From: Flavobacterium sp.
GTDB lineage: Bacteria; Bacteroidota; Bacteroidia; Flavobacteriales; Flavobacteriaceae
Reading direction: 5' to 3'
Length of the DNA: 64,000 nt
Assembly (NCBI RefSeq): GCF_027533505.1
Contig: NZ_JAPZUB010000041.1
Span: 1-64,000, forward strand
Under the pieces are notes generated by a model that saw only the letters and a program-made list of their open reading frames with translations, searched no databases and was not told where the DNA came from. The translations under genes were made by a program, and so were the position numbers. The stretch's first letter is position 1, and the number at the start of each line of letters is the position of its first letter. Below are positions 27,067 through 35,215 of this stretch, one piece after another.

Positions 27067-27852
27067 ATGAGTACAACTTCAATTGAAAAAAAGATTGAAA
27101 ACAAGGTCGCGTACCTACATTTGAACCGACCCGAAGTATTCAATAGCTTCAACCGCGAAATGGCTCTTTCCATGCAATCCGCTTTGGATGAAGTGGCCCA
27201 AGACCCTGAAGTGCGCGCCATTGTGATTACCGGAAACGGGAAAGCTTTTTGTGCCGGTCAAGACTTGAAAGAAGTGACCACACCCGAACTCAATCCGGGA
27301 TTCCGAAAAATCTTAGAGGAACACTATAATCCCATTATCGAACGCATACGCGCGATCGAAAAACCCGTCGTGGCTGCCGTTAACGGTGTTGCCGCAGGAG
27401 CAGGAGCGAATATCGCTTTGGCCTGTGATATTGTGGTGGCCAACGAACATGCTGCTTTCATCCAAGCCTTTAGCAAAATCGGTCTCGTGCCCGATAGCGC
27501 GGGAACCTTTTTCTTACCTCGATTAATCGGATTCCAAAAGGCCTCCGCCTTGATGATGCTCGGCGATAAAGTGTCGGCGACCGAAGCTTATGAAATGGGA
27601 ATGATCTATAAATGTTATCCCAACGCTTTATTCGAAGAGGAAGTACAAAAGTTAGCCATAACGTTAGCCGACATGCCAACGCATGCACTAGCGCTTACCA
27701 AAAAATTGTTGAACCGTTCCATGATCAATAACCTTCAAGAACAATTGGCTATGGAAAGCGACTTGCAAATCGAAGCCAGTTCGTCCAACGATTACCGCGA
27801 AGGCGTAGCCGCTTTTGTCGAAAAACGCAAACCAGAATTTAAAGGAAACTAA
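27067..27852 (+). CDS. paaG: Enoyl-CoA hydratase/isomerase, PaaG-like
   Basis: Crotonase-fold enzyme, most likely the isomerase that converts the ring epoxide of phenylacetyl-CoA to the oxepin form. Oxyanion-hole motifs are GKAFCAGQDLKEV and NGVAAGAGANIALACDI. The segment KIGLVPDSAGTFFLPRLIG has the Asp characteristic of PaaG rather than the Glu of hydratases. Length 261 aa. It follows paaD, which supports PaaG over PaaF. Confidence 0.88.
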   Translation: MSTTSIEKKIENKVAYLHLNRPEVFNSFNREMALSMQSALDEVAQDPEVRAIVITGNGKAFCAGQDLKEVTTPELNPGFRKILEEHYNPIIERIRAIEKPVVAAVNGVAAGAGANIALACDIVVANEHAAFIQAFSKIGLVPDSAGTFFLPRLIGFQKASALMMLGDKVSATEAYEMGMIYKCYPNALFEEEVQKLAITLADMPTHALALTKKLLNRSMINNLQEQLAMESDLQIEASSSNDYREGVAAFVEKRKPEFKGN

Positions 27853-27865
27853 AGATTAACGATTG

Positions 27866-27899
27866 TTGATTAACGAATGAAGATTAACGATTTTTGATT
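27866..27899 (+). repeat. 34-bp inverted repeat, left arm, made of heptamers
   Basis: This segment is the exact reverse complement of 28290-28323, 34 of 34 bases. It belongs to a heptamer array starting near 27854: GATTAAC, GATTGTT, GATTAAC, GAATGAA, GATTAAC, GATTTTT, GATTGAT. The ATG of the four-helix gene follows directly. Confidence 0.9.
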
Positions 27900-27900
27900 G

Positions 27901-28281
27901 ATGAATATGAAGCCGAGTAGTTTAGAAGAACGATTAATTCAATTTGCAGTTGATGTGATACATCTTACGCAAAAGAAGAATCCTACTTTCGCTTCAGAAC
28001 ATTTAACAAAACAACTAATTCGTTCCTCAACATCAGCAGCACTGAATTATGGTGAAGCAAGAAGTGGAGAGTCACCCAATGATTTTCTTCACAAAATGAA
28101 AATAGTTTTGAAAGAACTTAGAGAGAGTTTGATCAATTTGAAAATACAACAAAGAGCAGCTTTAATTGAAAAAGAGGAAGATTTGAGACGATTAATTAAT
28201 GAAAATGATGAGTTAGTCTCAATATTTGTAGCGAGTATTAAAACCGCTTCCTCAAAAAAGCAATACCATGATAGAAAGTAA
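27901..28281 (+). CDS. Four helix bundle protein (23S rRNA intervening-sequence family)
   Basis: A 126-aa all-helical protein of the TIGR02436 / S23 family, known from open frames inside 23S rRNA intervening sequences and related in fold to Avd of diversity-generating retroelements. Signature: ERLIQFAVDVIHLTQKKN...LTKQLIRSSTSAALNYGEARSGESPNDFLHKMKIVLKELRES. The track start is a TTG at 27898; ATG 27901 or 27907 is preferred. It has no known role in phenylacetate breakdown, is more AT-rich than its neighbours, and lies between the arms of a perfect 34-bp inverted repeat, so it looks inserted. Confidence 0.88.
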   Translation: MNMKPSSLEERLIQFAVDVIHLTQKKNPTFASEHLTKQLIRSSTSAALNYGEARSGESPNDFLHKMKIVLKELRESLINLKIQQRAALIEKEEDLRRLINENDELVSIFVASIKTASSKKQYHDRK

Positions 28282-29476
28282 AAATCAAAAATCAAAAATC
28301 GTTAATCTTCATTCGTTAATCAATGTGGCGATTATCGGTTCGGGAACCATGGGCAGTGGTATCGCACAAGTGGCGGCTACCGCCGGATGTGCCGTCAAAT
28401 TGTTTGATGTGAACCAAGGCGCATTGGATAAAAGCAAAGCCGCACTTGAAGCCACTTTGTCAAAATTGGTGGAGAAAGAAAAAATCACCGCCGATACGAA
28501 AGCCGGTATTCAAAGTAGAACTGCGTATGTGACTGCGTTGTCCGATTTGTCCGATGCGGATTTGGTGATTGAAGCGATTGTGGAAAATCTAGAGGTAAAA
28601 CGCAAGTTGTTTGCCGAACTCGAAAGCATCGTGGCGCCAACAACTATTTTAGCCTCCAATACTTCCTCACTGTCGATTGCCTCAATTGCAGCTTCTTGCC
28701 AAAAATCGGAGCGCGTCATCGGGATTCACTTTTTTAATCCCGCACCGTTAATGCAATTGGTGGAAGTCATTCCTGCCGTACAAACTTCAGAAGCCGTGTT
28801 GCAAACCGCCGTGGACACCATTCGTTCTTGGAAAAAAGTAGTAGCCGTAGCCAAAGACACGCCCGGATTCATTGTGAATCGTGTGGCCCGACCCTTTTAC
28901 AGTGAAAGTTTGCGGATTTATGAGGAGGGAATGGCCGACTTTGCTACGATCGACTGGGCGTTGAAAACCGTAGGCGGTTTCCGTATGGGGCCGTTCGAAC
29001 TCATGGACTTCATCGGGAATGATGTGAACTATGCCGTAACCGAATCGGTGTTTACCTCGTTCTATTTTGATCCACGGTACAAACCGGCGTTTACCCAAAA
29101 ACGGCTAACGGAAGCCGGTTTCTTCGGAAGAAAATCCGGTCGTGGGTTCTATGATTACAGTGCAGCAATGCCTCTTCCCCAAGAAGATACAGCAATGGCA
29201 CAATGTATTTTTCAACGGGTCATCGTCATGCTTATCAATGAGGCTGCCGATGCCCATTTCCTGAATGTAGGTTCGGTACAAGACATCGACAATGCCATGA
29301 CCAAAGGGGTGAATTATCCCAAAGGTCTCCTCGCTTGGGCCGACGAACTCGGATTGCAATGGTGCGTCGACAAACTCGATGCCCTCTACGACGAATACCG
29401 CGAAGACCGCTACCGCTGCAGTCCGCTCCTTCGTAGAATGGCTAAAGCCAACCAGCGGTTTTATATAAGTGATTAG
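28268..29476 (+). CDS. paaH: 3-hydroxyacyl-CoA dehydrogenase PaaH
   Basis: NAD-dependent oxidation of 3-hydroxyadipyl-CoA to 3-oxoadipyl-CoA. The dinucleotide fold AIIGSGTMGSGIAQVAA is at the N-terminus. HFFNPAPLMQLVEVIP holds the catalytic His, and DTPGFIVNRVARPF and GGFRMGPFELMDFIGNDVN follow. The reading frame opens with ATG 28268, which adds MIESKNQKSKIVNLHSLIN, encoded largely by the inverted-repeat arm and overlapping the four-helix gene. A GTG at 28325, just after the arm, would give 383 aa, close to normal. The original start seems to have been altered by the repeat. Confidence 0.9.
   Translation: MIESKNQKSKIVNLHSLINVAIIGSGTMGSGIAQVAATAGCAVKLFDVNQGALDKSKAALEATLSKLVEKEKITADTKAGIQSRTAYVTALSDLSDADLVIEAIVENLEVKRKLFAELESIVAPTTILASNTSSLSIASIAASCQKSERVIGIHFFNPAPLMQLVEVIPAVQTSEAVLQTAVDTIRSWKKVVAVAKDTPGFIVNRVARPFYSESLRIYEEGMADFATIDWALKTVGGFRMGPFELMDFIGNDVNYAVTESVFTSFYFDPRYKPAFTQKRLTEAGFFGRKSGRGFYDYSAAMPLPQEDTAMAQCIFQRVIVMLINEAADAHFLNVGSVQDIDNAMTKGVNYPKGLLAWADELGLQWCVDKLDALYDEYREDRYRCSPLLRRMAKANQRFYISD
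28290..28323 (-). repeat. 34-bp inverted repeat, right arm
   Basis: Exact reverse complement of 27866-27899. It ends 1 bp before a GTG codon in the paaH frame and overlaps the annotated 5' end of paaH. Confidence 0.9.
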
Positions 29477-29496
29477 TAACTAGTGACTAGTAATTA
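29469..29496. repeat. Heptamer array, reverse arm at the paaH stop
   Basis: Units GTGATTA, GTAACTA, GTGACTA, GTAATTA begin inside the last codons of paaH (the stop TAG is within the first unit). They are reverse complements of the TAATCAC/TAGTTAC/TAGTCAC words in the next array, so the two face each other. Confidence 0.8.
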
Positions 29497-29575
29497 GTTG
29501 GATGGATAAACTATTGAAAATAATGAAGAATGGTAAAAATACAAACCACCTGTCACCCCCAAGTTTCGGGGCTAG

Positions 29576-29743
29576 CCAGTCACTAGTCACTAATCACCAG
29601 TCACTAATCACCAGTCACTAGTTACTAATCACTAGTCACTAATCACTAGTCACTAATCACTAGTCACTAATCACTAGTCACTAATCACTAGTCACCAGTC
29701 ACTAATCACTAACAACTCATAACTCATTACTCATAATTCATAA
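29576..29743. repeat. Heptamer array (CTARTCA, then CTCATAA; 24 units) before paaI
   Basis: Twenty-four units in one unbroken 7-nt phase. The first 19 are CTAGTCA, CTAATCA, CCAGTCA or CTAGTTA; then CTAACAA leads in phase into CTCATAA, CTCATTA, CTCATAA, TTCATAA. The array ends 5 bp before the paaI ATG. A small palindrome (CCCCAAGTTTCGGGG, 29558-29572) precedes it. Confidence 0.93.
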
Positions 29744-29748
29744 CTCCC

Positions 29749-30150
29749 ATGACGCCTGCCGAAATCGTCCATACCATGCTCTCCAAAGACGCCTTTAGCC
29801 AATGGCTAGGGATCGAATTGGTACATATTGATCACGGGACCTGTACGCTGTCACTCACCGTTCGCGAAGAAATGCTCAACGGTTTTGGCATCGCACACGG
29901 AGGCATCACCTTTGCGTTGGCCGATAGTGCTCTAGCGTTTGCTGCCAACTCGCACGGACGCCAATCGGTAAGTATCGATACGTCCATCAACCATGTGGAA
30001 ACCCTCAAAGCCGGGGATGTCATCACCGCCACCGCCACCGAGGAAGCCCTCAAAAACCGCTTCGGATTCTATGCCGTTGCCCTAACCAAAAACGAAACCA
30101 CCGTCGCGCTGTTTAAAGGAACGGTTTTCCGTAGCGAACGCGAATGGTAG
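29749..30150 (+). CDS. paaI: Hotdog-fold acyl-CoA thioesterase PaaI
   Basis: Thioesterase that frees CoA from dead-end ring-hydroxylated phenylacetyl-CoA intermediates. GFGIAHGGITFALADSALAFAANSHG contains the hotdog HGG motif, and ATATEEALKNRFGFYAV lies in the second half. Length 133 aa is normal. The start codon follows directly on a heptamer array. Confidence 0.92.
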   Translation: MTPAEIVHTMLSKDAFSQWLGIELVHIDHGTCTLSLTVREEMLNGFGIAHGGITFALADSALAFAANSHGRQSVSIDTSINHVETLKAGDVITATATEEALKNRFGFYAVALTKNETTVALFKGTVFRSEREW

Positions 30151-30176
30151 TTTTTTTTGGAGCTATTCCCTGCGAA

Positions 30177-30197
30177 ACCTGCCTGCCGTAGGTAGGT
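30177..30197. repeat. CCTGCCTGCCG palindrome after paaI
   Basis: ACCTGCCTG-CCG-TAGGTAGGT is an imperfect palindrome close to the perfect copy at 34159-34180. It lies inside a larger repeat-like gap (30151-30273) with GGGAGC-like and CGGGGCTA ends. Confidence 0.55.
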
Positions 30198-30273
30198 CGG
30201 GGCTAGGGGCTCCTGCTCAAATGAAGTAAAACACTAAAATCGATTGCCTTGTGCAATCCAGGAATAAAAATAT

Positions 30274-31476
30274 ATGGAATCTTACATCATCGACGGCCTT
30301 CGAACGCCCATCGGAAATTACCAAGGAACGCTTGCAGCCGTGCGCCCAGACGATCTAGCGGCTCACGTCATCAAAGCCTTGGTGGAACGCAATGCACAAA
30401 TCCCCACAGACGCTTATGCCGATGTGATTTTAGGCTGTGCCAACCAAGCCGGGGAAGACAACCGCAACGTAGCGCGTATGGCGTTATTGTTGGCGGGCTT
30501 ACCCTATACCGTTCCGGGAGAAACCGTCAACCGTTTGTGTAGCTCCGGACTCTCAGCAGTCATTCACGCACACCGCGCCATTCAAGCCGGTGACGGAAAA
30601 GTGTTTATTGCAGGTGGTGTGGAAAATATGACCCGCGGACCCTTAGTCGTGTCCAAGCCTTCAGCCGCTTATGGGACCGACAGCAAAATGTATGATTCCA
30701 GCTTCGGATGGCGTTTCATCAACCCCAAAATGCACGAAATCTACGGCACCGACGCCATGGGGGAAACCGCTGAGAACTTAGTGGATTTGTATCAAATTTC
30801 GCGCGAAGACCAAGATGCCTTCGCCTTACATAGTCAGCAGAAAGCCACCGCAGCCCAACAAAGCGGTCGCTTGGCACAAGAAATTGCTCCCGTAACGATT
30901 CCGCAACGCAAAGGCGATCCCATCGTGTTTGCCAAGGATGAGTTCATCAAACCCAGTTCGTCCCTAGAAGGATTGGCCAAACTCCGTCCTGCCTTCCGCA
31001 AAGACGGTAGCGTAACCGCTGGAAATGCTTCTGGATTGAACGATGGTGCGGCAGCCTTGATTGTGGCTTCGAGTGAAGCTGTTGCGGAATACGGATTAAA
31101 ACCCTTAGCCCGAATCGTGAGTTCGGCCGTAGTTGGGGTTGAACCGCGTATTATGGGTATCGGACCCGTAGAGGCGAGTAAGCAAGCCTTAGCGAAAGCG
31201 GGTTTAACAGTAGAACAAATGGATATTATCGAATTGAACGAAGCCTTTGCTGCACAAAGTATTGCGTGCATCCGTGCTTTGGGATTAGCCGATAACGATC
31301 CACGCATCAACCCGAATGGAGGGGCTATTGCAATCGGTCACCCACTAGGGGTAACGGGTGCGCGAATTGCCTATTCTGCCGCATTAGAATTGCAGCAAAC
31401 GGGTAAACAATACGCCTTAATTACCATGTGTATTGGTGTAGGACAGGGGTATGCCGTGATTATTGAGCGCGCTTAA
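30274..31476 (+). CDS. paaJ: 3-oxoadipyl-CoA/acetyl-CoA thiolase
   Basis: Cleaves 3-oxoadipyl-CoA to succinyl-CoA and acetyl-CoA, the last step of the pathway. The acyl-accepting Cys is in NRLCSSGLSAVIHA. The C-terminal motifs are NPNGGAIAIGHPLGVTGAR and MCIGVGQGYA with the second active Cys. Length 400 aa matches PcaF/PaaJ. A hairpin GATTGC-CTTGT-GCAATC lies just upstream. Confidence 0.94.
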   Translation: MESYIIDGLRTPIGNYQGTLAAVRPDDLAAHVIKALVERNAQIPTDAYADVILGCANQAGEDNRNVARMALLLAGLPYTVPGETVNRLCSSGLSAVIHAHRAIQAGDGKVFIAGGVENMTRGPLVVSKPSAAYGTDSKMYDSSFGWRFINPKMHEIYGTDAMGETAENLVDLYQISREDQDAFALHSQQKATAAQQSGRLAQEIAPVTIPQRKGDPIVFAKDEFIKPSSSLEGLAKLRPAFRKDGSVTAGNASGLNDGAAALIVASSEAVAEYGLKPLARIVSSAVVGVEPRIMGIGPVEASKQALAKAGLTVEQMDIIELNEAFAAQSIACIRALGLADNDPRINPNGGAIAIGHPLGVTGARIAYSAALELQQTGKQYALITMCIGVGQGYAVIIERA

Positions 31477-31495
31477 AAAGATAAACGTTCATATT

Positions 31496-31554
31496 AGCCC
31501 CGATGGCAGCGGCATCCCCGCAACGCAGTGAAGGGATACAGCGAACAGCGGGAC
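31496..31554 (-). repeat. 59-bp interspersed repeat, copy B (inverted)
   Basis: AGCCCCGAT...GCGGGAC between paaJ and paaZ is the inverted counterpart of 24064-24122, 52 of 59 matches. The pair bounds the segment from paaA to paaJ. Confidence 0.75.
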
Positions 31555-31628
31555 CAAACATACCCAAAAGCACCGGAGTTTGTGCTTCAAAAAAAATATA
31601 AAGACGCTCAGCGTCAAAAAAAAATGAT

Positions 31629-34127
31629 ATGAATAAAATTCAACATTACGTTTTAGGTCAGTGGACCAGCGCCACCGGTTCGGGTATACCTACCTACGAT
31701 GCGGTGACGGGCGAGTTTATCGCAGAAACCTCTGTAGAAGGCTTGGATATTCCGGCAATTTTGCACTATGGTCGTACCAAAGGCGGTGAAAAATTGCGTA
31801 AAATGACGTTTCAAGAGCGCGGGAATATGCTCAAAAGTTTGGCGCTCTACTTAAACAAACGCAAAGAACAATTTTATGACCTCAGTTACCGCACCGGGGC
31901 AACGCGTGTCGATAGCTGGATTGATATTGAAGGGGGATTTGGAAACCTATTTGCCAATGCTTCCCTTCGTAAATTATTCCCGAATCAACCCTACCACGTA
32001 GAGGGCGATCCCATCGACTTATCGCGTGGCGGTCGTTTTATGGCGCATCACATTATGGTGCCCAAAAAAGGGGTGGCGATTCACATCAATGCGTTCAACT
32101 TCCCGATTTGGGGAATGTTGGAAAAATGCGCGGTCAACTGGATGGCGGGAATGCCTGCGGTAGTTTTACCCGCTCCTTCTACGTCGTATTTGACCGAAGC
32201 GGTGGTGCGTGAAATTATTGCATCGAACATCCTCCCGGAAGGTGCATTGCAACTCATTTGTGGTACCGTTACGAACATCTTTGATACGGTTGAAAGTCAG
32301 GACGTGATTACTTTCACGGGTTCGGCAGCTACCGGACGTAAGTTGAAAGCCCATCCACGCATCATCGAAGAAGCCGTTCCGTTTACAATGGAAGCGGATT
32401 CGTTGAATGCCTCTATCTTAGGCGCAGATGCCGTGCCGGGAACCCCCGAATTTGATTTATTCATCAACCAAGCGCGTAGCGAAATAACGGTGAAGGCCGG
32501 ACAGAAATGTACCGCCATTCGCCGTATGATTGTTCCTGAAAACTTGATGGATGAGGTACAAAATGCCTTGGCCAAATCTTTAGATAAAGTAACGATTGGT
32601 GACCCACGCCTCAAAGAAGTGCGCATGGGGGCTTTAGTAAGCAAACACCAAGTTGAAGTACTCAAAAGTCGTGTGAACGAACTGGCGCAACACAGTCAGT
32701 TGGTGTACGGTGGCGATTGGGATAACATTGCCCTTCAAGGTGCCGATTTACAAGGGGCTTTCGTGGCGCCCGTTTTGTTGCGTCAAGACCGACCTTTCGA
32801 ACATACTGCAGTACACGAAATCGAGGCCTTCGGTCCGGTGTCGACGCTTATGCCCTATAAAAATTTGGATGAAGCCATCGAATTGGCCCAAATGGGGAAA
32901 GGTTCGTTAGTGTCTTCTATTGTAACTAATTCCGATGAAATTGCGAAAGACTATGTAGTCAATGCTGCGTCACACCACGGACGTATTTTAGTGCTTAACC
33001 GTGAAAACGCCAAACAAAGCACGGGTCACGGTTCGCCCCTTCCGCTATTAGTACATGGCGGTCCCGGTCGTGCGGGTGGCGGGGAAGAAATGGGAGGCGT
33101 GCGCGGAATCAAGCATTATATGCAACGCTGTGCGATTCAAGGTTCGCCCACCACATTAACCGAAATCACCGGAATCTACCAAGCGAATGCGAAGTACAAA
33201 GAAGCCGACCAACATCCGTTCCAATACCATTGGGAGGATATCCAACCCGGAATGTCGTTGAAAACGCACAAGCGTACGATTACCGATACCGATATCATCA
33301 ACTTTGCGAATTTAACCTGGGATCATTTCTATGCCCATACCGATATCACCTCGTTGGATGGAAGTATTTTTGAAAAGCGTACGGCCCACGGCTACTTTAT
33401 ATTGGCAGCGGCAGCGGGCTTGTTCGTCTACCCCAACAAAGGACCGGTGGCGGCCAATTACGGTTTGGAAGAATGCCGTTTCTTACGTCCGTTGTACCAT
33501 AATGATACAGTGTATGTACGACTCACGTGCAAACAGAAAATCGAGCGGGATGTGGCTTCGGCCGAACATCCGAGTGGGATTGTAAAATGGTTTGTTGAAG
33601 TCTTTGACAGTGAAGACGAATTGGTAGCGGTGGCTACGATTCTGACCATGGTGCAGAAAAAACAAACCGTATTTACCGAAATGACTTCCGCTAAAATCCA
33701 AGAATGTTTGGACAAATTAACGGAAGCCTCGCAACCGAAATGGGGGATTCTTACGGCCCAACATTTGATCGAACATTTGGAAGAAGGCTACCGTATCCTA
33801 TCGGGTGAAAAGCAAGATTTCGAGATTGCGACACCAGAGAAGATTTTGGATAAAGTGCACCACTCGTTATACAATTACGAACCGTTCCCGAAAGGAACCG
33901 CTTACCCAACGATGAAGAAAGGCGAGTTGGAAGACTTAATCCATCCGGATTTAGCGACAGCCAAAGCCAAATTCTGGGAAGCGCGCGAGGCGTATGTCGC
34001 GTTCTTCAAGCAAAACCCCGAAGCGGTGATGAAGAATAGGGTCTTCGGTCATTTGAACCGTTACGAGAGTTATTTACTCGAACGCAAACATTTGAACCAC
34101 CATTTTGAACAGTTTGATCTACTGTAA
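31629..34127 (+). CDS. paaZ: Bifunctional PaaZ: aldehyde dehydrogenase/oxepin-CoA hydrolase, with extra C-terminal domain
   Basis: Opens the oxepin-CoA ring and oxidises the resulting aldehyde. Residues 1-520 are an aldehyde dehydrogenase with the Glu of MEADSLNASIL and the catalytic Cys of KAGQKCTAIRR. Residues about 535-680 are a MaoC-like hydratase with TWDHFYAHTD and KRTAHGYFILAAAAG. About 150 further residues (681-832) resemble a DinB-superfamily/DUF1569 domain: PKWGILTAQHLIEHLEEGYRI and VFGHLNRYESYLLERKHLNHHFEQFDLL. PaaZ of proteobacteria ends near 680-690 aa, so the tail is an addition of unknown purpose. Confidence 0.92.
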   Translation: MNKIQHYVLGQWTSATGSGIPTYDAVTGEFIAETSVEGLDIPAILHYGRTKGGEKLRKMTFQERGNMLKSLALYLNKRKEQFYDLSYRTGATRVDSWIDIEGGFGNLFANASLRKLFPNQPYHVEGDPIDLSRGGRFMAHHIMVPKKGVAIHINAFNFPIWGMLEKCAVNWMAGMPAVVLPAPSTSYLTEAVVREIIASNILPEGALQLICGTVTNIFDTVESQDVITFTGSAATGRKLKAHPRIIEEAVPFTMEADSLNASILGADAVPGTPEFDLFINQARSEITVKAGQKCTAIRRMIVPENLMDEVQNALAKSLDKVTIGDPRLKEVRMGALVSKHQVEVLKSRVNELAQHSQLVYGGDWDNIALQGADLQGAFVAPVLLRQDRPFEHTAVHEIEAFGPVSTLMPYKNLDEAIELAQMGKGSLVSSIVTNSDEIAKDYVVNAASHHGRILVLNRENAKQSTGHGSPLPLLVHGGPGRAGGGEEMGGVRGIKHYMQRCAIQGSPTTLTEITGIYQANAKYKEADQHPFQYHWEDIQPGMSLKTHKRTITDTDIINFANLTWDHFYAHTDITSLDGSIFEKRTAHGYFILAAAAGLFVYPNKGPVAANYGLEECRFLRPLYHNDTVYVRLTCKQKIERDVASAEHPSGIVKWFVEVFDSEDELVAVATILTMVQKKQTVFTEMTSAKIQECLDKLTEASQPKWGILTAQHLIEHLEEGYRILSGEKQDFEIATPEKILDKVHHSLYNYEPFPKGTAYPTMKKGELEDLIHPDLATAKAKFWEAREAYVAFFKQNPEAVMKNRVFGHLNRYESYLLERKHLNHHFEQFDLL

Positions 34128-34132
34128 GAATT

Positions 34133-34240
34133 GGGAGCTATTTCCCGCTTTCGCCTTTACCTGCCTGCCGTCAGGCAGGTCTCTCCGCTCCGCTGCGAGG
34201 ATATCGGCTCTATCGGGGCTAATGCTTTAGCGAAGCAAGA
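34133..34240. repeat. REP-like region after paaZ with a perfect palindrome
   Basis: Contains ACCTGCCTG-CCGT-CAGGCAGGT (34159-34180), a perfect 9-bp inverted repeat, between GGGAGCTATTTCCCGCT and ATCGGGGCTAA, the same ends as the 59-bp repeats. Non-coding. Confidence 0.6.
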
Positions 34241-34255
34241 AGATAGATGCTATTA

Positions 34256-34339
34256 ACTGAATACTGAATACTGAATACTGAATACTGATCACTGTATACT
34301 GTATACTGTATACTGAACACTGAACACTGAACACTGAAA
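34256..34339. repeat. Heptamer array (ACTGNNN, 12 units) before the paaF-like gene
   Basis: Twelve consecutive units: ACTGAAT (x4), ACTGATC, ACTGTAT (x3), ACTGAAC (x3), ACTGAAA. It ends 3 bp before the ATG at 34343. Most units contain TGA. Confidence 0.92.
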
Positions 34340-34342
34340 GAA

Positions 34343-35092
34343 ATGGAACCTTACGTAAAACATACCTTACAAGAAAATATAGCTACGATTGAGTTTTTTC
34401 ATCCGGAGCAGAATTCGTTGCCCGGAGCGGTATTAGCTGAATTGGCGCAAACGATTACCGAAGTGGGCCACCGCGACGAGGTGAAAGTCATTATTTTACA
34501 AAGCGGTGGCGACCGTACGTTTTGTGCGGGAGCGAGTTTCAAGGAACTCATCGCCATCAATGATGCGGCTACGGGGAAAGTATTTTTCTCGGGTTTTGCG
34601 AATGTCATCAATGCGATGCGCAAATGTCCGAAGTTGATCATCGGACGTATTCAAGGGAAAACGGTAGGTGGTGGCGTTGGAATTGCTGCGGCAACCGACT
34701 ATTGTATGGCCACCCAGTTTGCCGCGATTAAGTTGAGCGAACTCAACGTGGGGATCGGACCCTTTGTGGTGTCACCCGCCATTGAACGCAAAATGGGCGT
34801 TTCCGCAACTTCGCAGATCGCCATTGATGCCAATACCTTTTATGAAGCCTCGTGGGCGCGTGAGAAAGGTTTGTTTGCACAAGTTTTTCCTTCGTTGGAA
34901 GAATTGGATGCCGCCGTTTGGGCATTTGCACAACACCTTTGCACCTACAATCCCGAAGCCATGCTGGAGATGAAGAAAGTCTTCTGGCGCGGCACCGACG
35001 ATTGGGATACCTTACTCGCCGAACGCGCAGCCATCAGTGGCCGTTTGGTATTGAGTGAGTTTACGAAGCAAAAATTGGAGAAGTTTAAGTAA
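34343..35092 (+). CDS. Enoyl-CoA hydratase/isomerase family protein (PaaF position)
   Basis: Crotonase-fold protein of 249 aa, probably the 2,3-dehydroadipyl-CoA hydratase or a related isomerase. Oxyanion motifs: DRTFCAGASFKELI and GKTVGGGVGIAAATDYCMA. The region after it, LNVGIGPFVVSPAIERKMGV, lacks the usual catalytic Glu of the hydratases, so its exact reaction is uncertain. It sits between paaZ and paaY; the paaF role rests mainly on that context. Confidence 0.8.
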   Translation: MEPYVKHTLQENIATIEFFHPEQNSLPGAVLAELAQTITEVGHRDEVKVIILQSGGDRTFCAGASFKELIAINDAATGKVFFSGFANVINAMRKCPKLIIGRIQGKTVGGGVGIAAATDYCMATQFAAIKLSELNVGIGPFVVSPAIERKMGVSATSQIAIDANTFYEASWAREKGLFAQVFPSLEELDAAVWAFAQHLCTYNPEAMLEMKKVFWRGTDDWDTLLAERAAISGRLVLSEFTKQKLEKFK

Positions 35093-35094
35093 GA

Positions 35095-35197
35095 GTGACT
35101 AGTGACTAGTGACTAGTCTTTAGTCGTTAGAGTAAAAAGTGACTAGTGATTAGTGACTAGTCGTTAGTCATTAGACGTTTGAGTAACTAGTGACTAG
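35095..35197. repeat. Heptamer array, reverse arm after the paaF-like gene
   Basis: GTGACTA (x3), GTCTTTA, GTCGTTA, then after a short break more GTGACTA/GTGATTA and GTCGTTA/GTCATTA units. It begins 2 bp after the stop codon and is inverted relative to the array that follows. Confidence 0.8.
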
Positions 35198-35215
35198 TTT
35201 TCAAACAATGGACGG

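Noticed and set aside
27898-28281. Avd protein of a diversity-generating retroelement
   Set aside because: No reverse transcriptase, template repeat or variable repeat is nearby; the fold is shared, the system is not present.
30249-30542. 97-aa ORF overlapping paaJ
   Set aside because: Arg/Ser-rich frame-shift shadow of the thiolase gene.
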